From Photobacterium malacitanum (lineage in GTDB: Bacteria; Pseudomonadota; Gammaproteobacteria; Enterobacterales; Vibrionaceae), in NCBI RefSeq assembly GCF_900185615.1, contig NZ_FYAK01000001.1, forward strand, positions 1,025,701-1,089,700: 64,000 nucleotides of DNA. The letters are read 5' to 3'. The notes below the pieces were generated by a model that made no database searches, was not told where the DNA came from, and saw only the letters and a program-made list of their open reading frames with translations. Shown one piece after another: positions 8,134 through 17,132 of the stretch (positions within the stretch are counted from its first letter, which is position 1; each line of letters starts with the position of its first letter). A program made the translations under genes and the position numbers.

Positions 8134-8769
8134 TTAAGGTCGTAATACCACATTATTAGTCGTGGTCTGTTGTTGTTCAGTGCGCATAATCACACCGTTG
8201 CGAAGTTGAATCTTATTCATGAAATCTAAATCACGCCCGATACGATCTGCTGGTAAAAAACCTTGAGCTGTGGCAATCACGACGTGCGAACGCATGCCAA
8301 TAATACGCGCATTTACTAATACGCCACCACTTTGACGTAACATGGTGCCGGTAAGCACATAATCAACCGGTTGTTGGCCCGATAATTCTTGCCAATTACG
8401 GCTGATACTAAAATCGCCGTTGCGAGTAACCTTAATCACTCCCGTTGATTTGTAATCAACCACCGTAAAGCCGCGCTGCTGCATCTGAAACATGAAGTTT
8501 TCACTGACAACATTACCAAGCCAGTTAGTTGCTCCCATATCTTGCAGATCAACAAACGATGTTACAGCTAAAGGAGTGCTTGCAGTTAAATATTGATTCG
8601 ATTCAATTAACTGATTTGTCAGGCCTTCAACAAAATAATCAACGGTATGACGTGGCGTTGTTGTTAATGAGTACCCTGCTGAGGAAAATTGTTGTTTGCC
8701 GTTATAAACTTGCGGAGCTGCACAGGCTGTCACTAACAGCGCGCACATCACCAGTATAATATTGTTCAT
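8134..8769 (-). CDS. flgO: FlgO, flagellar outer-membrane protein
   Basis: FlgO is an outer-membrane protein needed for stable flagellar anchoring in Vibrio. The 211-residue product has a lipoprotein-like signal (LLVTACAAPQ, Cys about 16). The FlgO domain follows, with TSFVDLQDMGATNWLGNVVS (about 69-88) and YVLTGTMLRQSGGVLVNARI (about 136-155). It heads the flgO-flgP pair and is divergent from flgT, as in V. cholerae. Confidence 0.9.
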   Translation of the reverse strand: MNNIILVMCALLVTACAAPQVYNGKQQFSSAGYSLTTTPRHTVDYFVEGLTNQLIESNQYLTASTPLAVTSFVDLQDMGATNWLGNVVSENFMFQMQQRGFTVVDYKSTGVIKVTRNGDFSISRNWQELSGQQPVDYVLTGTMLRQSGGVLVNARIIGMRSHVVIATAQGFLPADRIGRDLDFMNKIQLRNGVIMRTEQQQTTTNNVVLRP

Positions 8770-8844
8770 TTTTTGCCACTCTCGATACGCGTGATAAAGA
8801 AGATATCGTTCACGAACACAATTTCTTTAATAATAACCACCAAT

Positions 8845-8861
8845 TGGGAACACTCTTTGCA
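8845..8861 (+). promoter_or_regulatory. Probable sigma-54 promoter for flgT
   Basis: The sequence GGGAAC, five bases, TTGCA keeps the GG and GC doublets ten bases apart and the TTGC of the -12 element. It predicts a start near 8872, about 45 bases before the ATG at 8917. This supports the shorter FlgT reading frame, because a start at 8773 would lie upstream of the promoter. Confidence 0.6.
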
Positions 8862-8885
8862 TTCCTTTGCAGCTATGTCTCGATT

Positions 8886-8904
8886 AAAGCAAAAAACATA
8901 CCTA
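8886..8904 (-). promoter_or_regulatory. Possible sigma-54 promoter for flgO-flgP
   Basis: The minus strand reads TAGGTATG, four bases, TTGCTTT, with correct GG-N10-GC spacing but a weaker -24 element. It would start transcription near 8877, leaving a leader of about 108 bases. If real, it faces the flgT promoter with overlapping start regions. Confidence 0.45.
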
Positions 8905-8916
8905 AACTGGTCTTTT

Positions 8917-10053
8917 ATGAATAAAAAAATAGCAATCTGTTTGAGTGGCCTGTGGTTATTGCTCTCAAACGCTAGTCATGCGCAATGGGTACAAGTAACA
9001 GGTGAGGCAACGATCCTTGAAAGTAAAGCGACAGCACGTGTTAATGCCTTAGAGAACGCCGTATTTCAAGCAATGACCTTCACTGGAGGTGAGATAGCCA
9101 GTTTGCCGTTACTCAAAAGTTATTTGCAACAAGATCGACAACAATACCGCTTTAGTGGCAATGAAATTCGGCATATTAGCGTGCTGGAACAAAAACAGGC
9201 TGGCGGCAAAATGTATGTCACTGCCAGAATAGATATTTACCCATCGGCAAAAAGTTGCCACAAGGTACAATATAAGAAAGGATTATTACTGGGTCGATTT
9301 TCACTGGCAGAGCCTCAACAAGCGGCAATGGGCAGTATTTATCAATTAGGTGATGATTTCTCAAAAGTGCTGAAAAAAAATATTCAGCAACGTTCGCAAA
9401 GTTTTTTAGTCACGGGGATGACACAAGTTCCTTTTAGTGCCAATCATGCTGATGCGATGATGATGCTTGCGGAAGATAATGACGCCCAATATTTGATCAG
9501 TGGCGAGATCACCGATCTTTCAGCCACTGTCGATGATCACGCATTACAAGCTGATACTATTAATCGCCAGTTTGCAGTCAACTTAGATATTATGGATGGC
9601 AAAACCGGTGAGATGATTTATCAAAATAGTTATCGAGATATTGGCTTGTGGCCGTTTGCACGCACCAGTCATGTTGATACTAAAACTGCTCGCTTTTGGG
9701 TATCACCTTATGGACAAAGCATTCAGCGTATTACTCAAAATATGATGCTTGATATTGAAAGTGCGTTGTCGTGTCGAGCAAGCTTACCTGAAATCATTAA
9801 TATTCATCAGGGAGTAGCGCAAATTAATGTTGGTCGTGTGCACGGTGTGCGTAATGGTGATCAACTTAAGTTATGGCATAGCGCGGGTTTTATCGATCAG
9901 AAAGGGATTCCACGTAACCGAATGGTTGCAACAGCCATTACACTCACTGTCGATCGTGTCTATGAAAAATCAGCAGAGCTACGAGTTAACCAGCCACAAT
10001 TGGCTTCAAGCATTCAACCTGGCGATTTACTGACCAAGCAGTTGAATCAATAA
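8917..10053 (+). CDS. flgT: FlgT, H-ring / outer-membrane flagellar protein
   Basis: FlgT forms the H ring around the LP ring in sodium-driven vibrio flagella and is needed for secretion and basal-body stability. The product from ATG 8917 is 378 residues, with a clean signal peptide (MNKKIAICLSGLWLLLSNAS, cleavage near SHA-QW). The N-terminal FlgT domain starts WVQVTGEATILESKATARV; the middle and C-terminal domains follow. A longer open frame reaching back to 8773 is rejected because it has no signal peptide at its start and begins upstream of the sigma-54 motif. Confidence 0.93.
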   Translation: MNKKIAICLSGLWLLLSNASHAQWVQVTGEATILESKATARVNALENAVFQAMTFTGGEIASLPLLKSYLQQDRQQYRFSGNEIRHISVLEQKQAGGKMYVTARIDIYPSAKSCHKVQYKKGLLLGRFSLAEPQQAAMGSIYQLGDDFSKVLKKNIQQRSQSFLVTGMTQVPFSANHADAMMMLAEDNDAQYLISGEITDLSATVDDHALQADTINRQFAVNLDIMDGKTGEMIYQNSYRDIGLWPFARTSHVDTKTARFWVSPYGQSIQRITQNMMLDIESALSCRASLPEIINIHQGVAQINVGRVHGVRNGDQLKLWHSAGFIDQKGIPRNRMVATAITLTVDRVYEKSAELRVNQPQLASSIQPGDLLTKQLNQ

Positions 10054-10099
10054 TACTATTTTCTTAACCTCTGTGCATTTTCGCGTATACTGTGCACAT

Positions 10100-10176
10100 G
10101 CTTCCTTAGCTCAGATGGATAGAGCGTCCCCCTCCTAAGGGGAAGGCCGCTGGTTCGACTCCAGCAGGGAGCGCCA
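10100..10176 (+). tRNA. tRNA-Arg (CCT anticodon)
   Basis: The 77-base cloverleaf has acceptor stem GCTTCCT/AGGGAGC with a G-T pair, D-loop TTAGCTCAGATGG, anticodon loop CTCCTAA giving CCT, T-loop GGTTCGACTCC and an encoded CCA. A TATACT -10-like box lies just upstream. It marks the boundary between the flagellar block and the polysaccharide operon. This tRNA type is often used as an integration site, but no integrase is present. Confidence 0.97.
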
Positions 10177-10184
10177 TATTTATC

Positions 10185-10219
10185 AACGCCTTAGCAATTT
10201 ATTTTGCTGAGGCGTTTTT
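10185..10219 (+). terminator. Terminator after tRNA-Arg
   Basis: A 13-bp stem (AACGCCTTAGCAA with TTGCTGAGGCGTT, one wobble) is followed by a T-run on the plus strand, directly behind the tRNA. Confidence 0.85.
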
Positions 10220-10280
10220 GTATCTGCTGTTTATAGTCCAGTTATGAGTTAAGTTATACGAACAAGTGGATAAACAGCAT

Positions 10281-10320
10281 AAAAAAAGGCCGAGTAATCG
10301 TTGATTACTCGGCCTTTTTT
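10281..10320. terminator. Bidirectional terminator ending the polysaccharide operon
   Basis: A long perfect stem (GGCCGAGTAATC with GATTACTCGGCC) is flanked by A- and T-runs on both sides. It ends the leftward wecA transcript and blocks rightward read-through from the flgT/tRNA side. Confidence 0.9.
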
Positions 10321-10343
10321 GTATCTGTAACATTATTATCTAA

Positions 10344-11423
10344 TTATTTAGATGTCGATTTATGTGTCTTCAGACCGAGGATGTTACGTACAAAAGCAAC
10401 AATACGGAAAATATGACTAATCGCAGCAAAGTAACAAACGAACATCACTAAGAAAGCAACGAACATGGTTGACTCAGCAACACCTGCGTAATCACTCCAC
10501 AGGCCAATAACAGAACAACTTAATGCCATCGCACAGATGGTCAGTAACGTCTGACGAGATGATAATCCAAGACGTTGGAATATATGGTGTAAGTGCTCAC
10601 GGTCTGGTTTAAACGGTGATTGACCCTTACGAATACGGCGAATCATAATTGTCGCCATATCCATCAATGGAATCGCAATCAACCATAATGCTGTAACTGG
10701 TTTAAAAGCGTATGATTCTGGATCTTGTGTCGCTTTAATCAATAACCATACCACCGTAAAACCGATAAACATACTACCGGCATCACCCATAAAGACTTTT
10801 GCTTTTGATCCAAATGGAATGCCTAAGTTAAGCATAATGTAAGGAATGATTGCTGTAACAATCAAGCCACACACTGTGCCTAAATAGGTATTACCAGATA
10901 GGTAGAATACAACGCCCATCGAACCGATAGTTACTGCCGCTAATCCGCCTAATAAACCATCAATACCATCTACCATGTTAAATGCATTGATTGCACCAAT
11001 AACACCGATAACCGTAATAATATAACTTGTAAATACAGACAATTGAATTGTTTCACTGCCCATTAAAAAACCAAGGTTATGCAGGCTATGACCACCAATT
11101 ACTATCATGGCGATAGAAATAGCAGCTTGAACAATTAATCGTATTTTAAAACTTATATCTAAACGATCATCAAATGCACCAAGAATAATTAGCACTAGAG
11201 CACAGCTTAAATATAAATATAAATCACGTGTATGAGGAAGAAATGACAAGAAGGTAACTGAAATAGCAGCAAAAATAGAAATACCACCCACCAAAGGAAT
11301 TGCACCCTTATGATGTTTTCGAGCATTAGGTTTATCAACTAAACCAACAACTTGTGCGACAACTCTCATTATAAATAAAAATATTAATGATGAGATAAAG
11401 ATAAAACAATATCCAGTAAACAT
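10344..11423 (-). CDS. wecA: WecA-type undecaprenyl-phosphate GlcNAc-1-phosphate transferase
   Basis: This integral membrane enzyme transfers a HexNAc-1-phosphate, usually GlcNAc, to undecaprenyl phosphate, starting lipid-linked repeat units. It shows the family landmarks: VGLVDKPNARKHHKGAIPLV near the N-terminus, the acidic motif DDRLDIS, the active-site loop NAFNMVDGIDGL and the cytoplasmic HLHHIFQRLG. About ten hydrophobic segments are visible. The ATG at 11423 gives 359 residues, close to E. coli WecA; an in-frame TTG at 11471 would add 16 unlikely residues. It is the last gene of the polysaccharide operon. Whether it also serves other glycans cannot be told here. Confidence 0.9.
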   Translation of the reverse strand: MFTGYCFIFISSLIFLFIMRVVAQVVGLVDKPNARKHHKGAIPLVGGISIFAAISVTFLSFLPHTRDLYLYLSCALVLIILGAFDDRLDISFKIRLIVQAAISIAMIVIGGHSLHNLGFLMGSETIQLSVFTSYIITVIGVIGAINAFNMVDGIDGLLGGLAAVTIGSMGVVFYLSGNTYLGTVCGLIVTAIIPYIMLNLGIPFGSKAKVFMGDAGSMFIGFTVVWLLIKATQDPESYAFKPVTALWLIAIPLMDMATIMIRRIRKGQSPFKPDREHLHHIFQRLGLSSRQTLLTICAMALSCSVIGLWSDYAGVAESTMFVAFLVMFVCYFAAISHIFRIVAFVRNILGLKTHKSTSK

Positions 11424-11573
11424 AACAAACACTTTTTTAAATTGGATACACTCGCATATAAAAAGAAACAATAGAGAATATAATAGCGAACCATTACTCC
11501 CCTATTGTTTCATTATTTGCGCTGATTAATTACTTGAGATAATAATAAAATTAAAACTCATTGAACGTTGTTA

Positions 11574-12740
11574 TTAATCTTCTTGGAATATATCGCGTGT
11601 ATAAACTTTATCAGCTACATCACTTAATTCTTCAGCCATACGATTAGAAACAATAACATCACACTCTTGCTTAAATTGATTCAAATCTTTAACCACTTTA
11701 GAGTGGAAGAATTCAGCGTCATCAAGTACTGGTTCGTAAATAACAACCTCAATACCTTTAGCTTTGATACGCTTCATAATACCTTGAATACTTGAAGCGC
11801 GGAAATTATCTGAGCCAGACTTCATGATAAGGCGGTAAATACCTACGCGTTTTGGATTACGACCAATAATCGAATCAGCAATAAAGTCTTTACGTGTTGT
11901 GTTAGCATCTACAATCGCACCAATAATGCTATTCGGTACATTTTTATAGTTAGCACGTAATTGCTTAGTGTCTTTTGGTAAGCAGTAACCACCGTAACCA
12001 AATGATGGGTTATTGTAGTGATTACCAATACGTGGGTCTAAGCCAACACCTTCAATGATTTGACGTGCATTTAGATTGTTAGTTTCTGCGTAAGTATCTA
12101 ACTCGTTGAAGTAAGCAACACGCATTGCTAAATATGTGTTTGAGAATAATTTAACCGCTTCAGCTTCTGTTGAGTCTGTAAACAATACTTCGATATCTTC
12201 TTTAATCGCGCCTTCCTGTAAAAGGCCAGCAAAAACTGTTGCGCGCTCGCTTTGTTCACCAACGATGATACGTGATGGATAAAGGTTATCGTACAATGCA
12301 CGGCCTTCACGTAAGAATTCAGGTGAGAAGATAATATTATCGCAGCCAAACTTTTCTTTAACTTCTTTAGTGTAACCTACTGGCACAGTTGATTTAATAA
12401 TCATTACTGCATCAGGGTTAATCGCTAACACATCTTGAATAACGGCTTCTACAGAAGAAGTATTGAAGTAGTTATTTACTGTATCATAATCAGTTGGTGT
12501 TGCGATGATAACGTATTCTGCATCTTGGTAAGCCATTTGCTTATCAAGTGTTGCAACAAAATTAAGATCTTTATTTTCTAGGAAATATTCAATTTCACGA
12601 TCAACAATCGGTGATTTTTTATTATTAAGAAGGTTTACTTTTTCTTCGATAATATCGACAGCAATAACTTCGTTGTTTTGTGCCAATAGCATGGCATTTG
12701 ACAGACCTACGTAGCCTGTACCTGCAATAGTAATTTTCAT
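11574..12740 (-). CDS. ugd: UDP-glucose 6-dehydrogenase
   Basis: Oxidises UDP-glucose to UDP-glucuronate in two NAD-dependent steps. The 388-residue short form closely resembles E. coli Ugd: N-terminal Rossmann motif [25 protein letters not shown] in the middle, the catalytic-cysteine loop [14 protein letters not shown] (about 250-263) and C-terminal [16 protein letters not shown]. The start at ATG 12740 has an AGAGAG ribosome site; a longer frame to 12767 overlaps the upstream gene. Together with the epimerase at 13868 it supplies uronic acids for this operon's glycan. Confidence 0.95.
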   Translation of the reverse strand: MKITIAGTGYVGLSNAMLLAQNNEVIAVDIIEEKVNLLNNKKSPIVDREIEYFLENKDLNFVATLDKQMAYQDAEYVIIATPTDYDTVNNYFNTSSVEAVIQDVLAINPDAVMIIKSTVPVGYTKEVKEKFGCDNIIFSPEFLREGRALYDNLYPSRIIVGEQSERATVFAGLLQEGAIKEDIEVLFTDSTEAEAVKLFSNTYLAMRVAYFNELDTYAETNNLNARQIIEGVGLDPRIGNHYNNPSFGYGGYCLPKDTKQLRANYKNVPNSIIGAIVDANTTRKDFIADSIIGRNPKRVGIYRLIMKSGSDNFRASSIQGIMKRIKAKGIEVVIYEPVLDDAEFFHSKVVKDLNQFKQECDVIVSNRMAEELSDVADKVYTRDIFQED

Positions 12741-12750
12741 GAAATCTCTC

Positions 12751-13863
12751 TTAGATAATGCTTTCAATAGCCGTTAGATATTTATTAATTATGATTTTTT
12801 CATCGAATTCATTTTCGACTTTCTGGCGACTTGCTAACCCCATATCAAGACGTTCTTGATGAGTGTGCTCAATCATTTTAGTGAGCATTTCTACAAGGCT
12901 TGCGGTTGAACGTGTCTGGCAAAGATAACCATTAACGCCATGGTCAACCGTTTCGCGACAACCAACGTTATCCGTTGTCACTATTGGTTTACCCATTGCA
13001 CCGGCTTCAAGTAATGATTTAGGGACACCTTCACGATAGAACGATGGCAATACCATACAATCAACTTTCGCGATTTCTTCCTCAACAGTGTCTGAAAAAC
13101 CAAGATAATTAACAATACCTTCATCAACCCATACTTGCATCTCTGCGCGTGATACAGCTGAAGGATTATTCACATCTAGAAAGCCAAGTAAATTGAATTG
13201 TACTTTGTCGCCGTAACGTTGCTTCAATTCACGAGCAGCTTCAACATAATGGCCGATACCTTTGTCATAAAGCATACGTGCCACTAATAAAAAGCTCACT
13301 ACACCATCATCTGCGGCTGGTGATATTGCAAAACGCGAGAGATCAGCACCAGAGCCTGGTAAGCGATCCGTCTTTGAAATATCCGCCAGCTTATTATCGA
13401 TAAATAACCCGCGATCATCTTCGTTTTGGAAGAAGATTTTATCAGCACGACGCTGACTAAATTTATATAATCGGCGTGCTATTTTGGCAGTCATATTTTC
13501 ATCAATGAAAATAATACCTAAACCAGCGATATTATTAATGACTTTGGTGCCATTTTTTGATGCTGCAACTGTGCCATAAATATTATTTTTAGGTGTAAAG
13601 TTTAAAACAACATCAAACTTTTCAGCTTTAAAAATAGCATTAAAAGCAAAAAACGTTTTTGCATCATTAATCGGATTTGTACCACCTTGATCAATATCAA
13701 TGTGAATAAATCGTGCCCCTAATTGTTCAAGTTTTATTGAATAATCATCTCGAGGTGCAATCGCCGTTACAACGTGGCCGGCTTCGATTAACGCTAATAT
13801 AGTGTTCTTTCTAAAGTTATATAAATACCAACTCGTATTGGCTGATATAGCTATCTTTGCCAT
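12751..13863 (-). CDS. Glycosyltransferase, GT4 family
   Basis: A GT-B fold transferase that probably adds one sugar of the repeat unit on the cytoplasmic face. The N-terminal acceptor domain begins [17 protein letters not shown]. The C-terminal donor domain shows [18 protein letters not shown], the E-x7-E region [21 protein letters not shown] (about 280-300) and NGYLC, characteristic of retaining GT4 enzymes. The sugar is unknown; its place between the epimerase and ugd makes a uronic acid donor a fair guess only. The ATG at 13863 avoids a long overlap with the epimerase and is 5 bases after its stop. Confidence 0.88.
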   Translation of the reverse strand: MAKIAISANTSWYLYNFRKNTILALIEAGHVVTAIAPRDDYSIKLEQLGARFIHIDIDQGGTNPINDAKTFFAFNAIFKAEKFDVVLNFTPKNNIYGTVAASKNGTKVINNIAGLGIIFIDENMTAKIARRLYKFSQRRADKIFFQNEDDRGLFIDNKLADISKTDRLPGSGADLSRFAISPAADDGVVSFLLVARMLYDKGIGHYVEAARELKQRYGDKVQFNLLGFLDVNNPSAVSRAEMQVWVDEGIVNYLGFSDTVEEEIAKVDCMVLPSFYREGVPKSLLEAGAMGKPIVTTDNVGCRETVDHGVNGYLCQTRSTASLVEMLTKMIEHTHQERLDMGLASRQKVENEFDEKIIINKYLTAIESII

Positions 13864-13867
13864 GGGA

Positions 13868-14875
13868 TCACTTATTATAAAATTCTTTATACCAACGAAC
13901 GAGGTTCGCAACGCCTTCTTTCACACCGACCTTAGGGGTATAGCCAGTAGCTTTGAATAAATCTTGCGTATCTGCATACGTTTGGTAAACATCACCAGGC
14001 TGCATGCCACGGAAGTTCTTAGTCGCTTCAATACCTAATTCAGTTTCAATAGCTTTAATAAAGTCCATTAAATTAATTGGGCTACCGTGACCGATATTGT
14101 AAACACTGTATGGTGCTGAACTTGATGCTGGCGTGCCTTCTTCAACAGTCCAATCATCATTACGCGCAGGGATCACATCAGCAATACGAATAACACCCTC
14201 AACAATATCATCGATGTAAGTGAAATCACGCCACATATCACCGTTGTTATTAATATCAATCGTTTCGCCATCTAGAATTTTCTTAGTGAAAATAAAAGGT
14301 GCCATGTCTGGACGACCACAAGGACCATAAACAGTAAAGAAACGTAATCCAGTGGTTGGCATATTGTACAAATGTGAGTACGAGTGAGCCATTAACTCAT
14401 TAGATTTTTTAGTTGCTGCGTAAAGTGATACAGGGTGATCAACAGTATCTGAAGTTGAGAACGGTGTTTTTGCATTCAGACCATATACAGAACTTGATGA
14501 TGCATAAACAAGGTGAGCAACGTTATTATGACGACAACCTTCTAAAATATTAAGGTGGCCTACAAGGTTACTATCAGCATACGCCATTGGGTTTTCAATC
14601 GAATAACGAACACCTGCTTGAGCCGCAAGGTGAACAACACGATCAAATTTTTCGGCAGCAAATAAATCTAGAACATCTTGAGAATGTGCAATATCAATTT
14701 TCTTGAAGACAAATTTACTGTCTTTTAGCAGCGGTGCTAAGCGTGATTCTTTTAACGCAACGTCATAATAATCATTGACGATGTCAATACCAACAACATC
14801 ATGGCCTTTCTTTAATAATTCTTCACTTACTTTTGCGCCAATAAAACCAGCAGCACCTGTCACTAAATATTTCAT
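13868..14875 (-). CDS. UDP-glucuronate 4-epimerase (SDR family)
   Basis: This 335-residue extended short-chain dehydrogenase begins with the NAD motif TGAAGFIGAKV. It has the catalytic triad region with ASSSSVYG and YAATKKSNELM (Tyr-x3-Lys). The sequence DIVNDYYDVALKESRL (about 32-47) and the length are typical of the CapI/UDP-glucuronate 4-epimerase subgroup rather than GalE. The product would be UDP-galacturonate made from Ugd's product. Its start overlaps the upstream stop by one base (TAATG), showing translational coupling. Exact specificity is inferred from similarity. Confidence 0.88.
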   Translation of the reverse strand: MKYLVTGAAGFIGAKVSEELLKKGHDVVGIDIVNDYYDVALKESRLAPLLKDSKFVFKKIDIAHSQDVLDLFAAEKFDRVVHLAAQAGVRYSIENPMAYADSNLVGHLNILEGCRHNNVAHLVYASSSSVYGLNAKTPFSTSDTVDHPVSLYAATKKSNELMAHSYSHLYNMPTTGLRFFTVYGPCGRPDMAPFIFTKKILDGETIDINNNGDMWRDFTYIDDIVEGVIRIADVIPARNDDWTVEEGTPASSSAPYSVYNIGHGSPINLMDFIKAIETELGIEATKNFRGMQPGDVYQTYADTQDLFKATGYTPKVGVKEGVANLVRWYKEFYNK

Positions 14876-15747
14876 TATTTCACCTTATAATTTTGTGTCC
14901 ACAGATCACCGATTTTTAAATCCCAATCATCAGGCATAGTTAAAAATCCAGATGCTGAATACATCGTCAGTTCACTGAACGTTACTTTTCCTTCGTAGAA
15001 ATATAAATCGACTCGAACAAAATCGTAATGTTGACCAATTTTTTCCGCGATGCGGATCATCTCATCTATAAATTCTGGTTTAGGTGGCGCTGGGTGACGG
15101 CGAGGATGATGATACTCAAACCCTAGCTCTTCCCAATTAGCATCATAAAGATTGCGGGTCATGCTTGTAAAACGACCAGAATCTAACTGAATGAAGCCAA
15201 CTTTGCCATTAAATACATACAATTTATAGTCATCAGGTTCATGACCATTAAACTCAAGATATTCTTCAATAAATACTCTTGGTGGAATGTTTTCATATGC
15301 CCATTCACCAAGCGCACCAGATTGATCTTTTTTAAGCCAATCCTTTGCTAACGATTTCATCTTATCTTTACTAAGATGATTACCATGACGAATAATTTCA
15401 ATCGTCTGACTGGTATGGTTAGCTTTATATACGTAATCTTCTGGTAATGTTGATAAATCTAAATCATCAAGCGACTCCGGTGAATCACCTACCCATAACA
15501 TTTTTGGTAGATATAATTCCGGAACAATTCCTTTAACGAAATCCTTCGCTTTTATTTTATCAGCACCAATCGTTAATAGTTCATTACGATCGGCTATCTT
15601 TTTACACTGAATTTTTTCATTATATGTCCGAGGATTATCAAAATTGATAAATCGCTTAAATTTTCGAAAAAATAATATCTGTAATCGAGTTTTAATTGGT
15701 ATTTTAGAGATGATCTTTGAGAACAATCTAAATTCTAGACTTTCCAC
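14875..15747 (-). CDS. TupA-like ATP-grasp ligase (first copy)
   Basis: A 290-residue protein of the ATP-grasp TupA family, named for the Bacillus protein implicated in teichuronopeptide synthesis. Visible features are an N-terminal helical region with NPRTYNEKIQCKK, the segment DKIKAKDFVKG (about 63-73), the nucleotide-binding Lys region YVYKANHTSQT, EEYLEFNGHEPDDYKLYVFNG and the acidic metal-binding segment FVRVDLYFYEGKVTFSELT. These enzymes couple a carboxylate to an amine using ATP. Here the carboxylate could be a uronic acid of the glycan and the amine an amino acid. That assignment is inference; no substrate can be read from the sequence. Confidence 0.88.
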   Translation of the reverse strand: MESLEFRLFSKIISKIPIKTRLQILFFRKFKRFINFDNPRTYNEKIQCKKIADRNELLTIGADKIKAKDFVKGIVPELYLPKMLWVGDSPESLDDLDLSTLPEDYVYKANHTSQTIEIIRHGNHLSKDKMKSLAKDWLKKDQSGALGEWAYENIPPRVFIEEYLEFNGHEPDDYKLYVFNGKVGFIQLDSGRFTSMTRNLYDANWEELGFEYHHPRRHPAPPKPEFIDEMIRIAEKIGQHYDFVRVDLYFYEGKVTFSELTMYSASGFLTMPDDWDLKIGDLWTQNYKVK

Positions 15748-15756
15748 TTTACACCC

Positions 15757-16764
15757 TCACTTATTAATGCTTTTTATATATTCAATATGATTTTTAAATA
15801 TGGGACCATTATTTGCTTGGTGGAAGTTAATTTCACCCCAACCTGCATTATATTCAATAACTGACATTCTACCGTCATTATCAACTGTTAAATCCCATGA
15901 AACTATACCGTGGCTTTTTAAACATTTATGTTTATTTTTAACAAGTTCTAATAACTCATTAAAATAAGGAATGCTGTAACCATCTGAAAATTTAATCGAT
16001 GTTCCTGGATGTTGATAATACTTCTTAAAGTCATGATCGATTGCAAAGTCACGCAATTTACCACTACTATCAACACCAATGGATATACCACCGGCAGCAG
16101 AGTTATCGATACGGCCACCATTACCCATTCTTAATACTGTTGAAACAGGATACACATTGCCATGGTAAGCAAAACTCATCACTCTCACTGTATTAATAGA
16201 TGACGGGTTAAAAATAGCCAGATCATCATGTTGAGTTATAACTGGTTGAATTACAAAGTCATATTTAGCATTAAAATAAGTAGTTAAAAATGGAACAATA
16301 TGATTTGCGGCACCAATTTCAACACCATTTCCGCCACCGGTACCAATACTACGTTTAATAACAAACTCCGTACCAGCTGGAGCTTGTTCTAGATATGATA
16401 CTAAATCATTAAACTCAATAACGTCATTGTTACTATCGTAAATAGTACCAGCAATGCAATTAGCAATTGTTAACACTGTATTACTATTAAGGATATTTGA
16501 GATATAACCTTTATGGTCAAAAAATTTATTCAGACCAAAATCGTTAACTTTTGCTTCTAGATTATTGTAAAAATAAGGTTCAGATAAATATTTATCTGAT
16601 TCAATACCGCAAGCACTTTGATAACGGTGACTCCAAAAACGTCCCGTCAATGGACTTAGCATATTTTTACATTTTAAAGATTTTGGATTTTTAATACCAT
16701 ATTTGATATATCTAGCATTTGCCAAAATCTCATAAGCAAACCGACGAGCAAAGCTATCTTTCAT
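15757..16764 (-). CDS. Sugar-transfer-associated ATP-grasp protein (copy 1)
   Basis: A 335-residue protein of the ATP-grasp family associated with sugar-transfer loci. It carries FVIKRSIGTGGGNGVEIG (nucleotide-binding loop, about 134-151), NPSSINTVRVMSFAY and the C-terminal acidic segment SHGIVSWDLTVDN...VIEYNAGWG. It is clearly paralogous to the gene at 17133, matching it in length and in all of these motifs. It probably ligates a carboxyl to an amine on a glycan or a precursor. No signal peptide is seen, so it acts in the cytoplasm. It begins 9 bases upstream of the TupA-like gene and belongs to the same transcript. Confidence 0.85.
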   Translation of the reverse strand: MKDSFARRFAYEILANARYIKYGIKNPKSLKCKNMLSPLTGRFWSHRYQSACGIESDKYLSEPYFYNNLEAKVNDFGLNKFFDHKGYISNILNSNTVLTIANCIAGTIYDSNNDVIEFNDLVSYLEQAPAGTEFVIKRSIGTGGGNGVEIGAANHIVPFLTTYFNAKYDFVIQPVITQHDDLAIFNPSSINTVRVMSFAYHGNVYPVSTVLRMGNGGRIDNSAAGGISIGVDSSGKLRDFAIDHDFKKYYQHPGTSIKFSDGYSIPYFNELLELVKNKHKCLKSHGIVSWDLTVDNDGRMSVIEYNAGWGEINFHQANNGPIFKNHIEYIKSINK

Positions 16765-17132
16765 TTATAAGCCTTATATAACAATGTTATTAGTGTAATG
16801 AAAAGCATTGCATTATACACAGGTCATTTTCAATTAATATCTCAAAGTCACTATTGAATTAATGTATGAAAATAATGACACCAATAAAACATATGAAATA
16901 CGAATAATAGCCAACACATCTATAAACGTAATCTACTTTATTTAATGTCATTAATTGATTACAAATACAATAACAACTCGCTATTAAGTGTTAACCATTA
17001 TAAGCATTTACCTTCCAATAAATTAACTAATAATTTGAGCTATTTTCTAAATTCAGGATAAATAAACCATGATAAGACTAAATGTTTATCAAAAAACATA
17101 ATTTATTCATCACTCAATAATTCTATCTAATA
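16765..17132. other. AT-rich gap between two ATP-grasp paralogues
   Basis: This 368-base stretch has no credible gene, hairpin terminator or repeat. It separates the two sugar-transfer ATP-grasp genes on one strand. It may hold an internal promoter, but none could be assigned with confidence. Confidence 0.5.
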
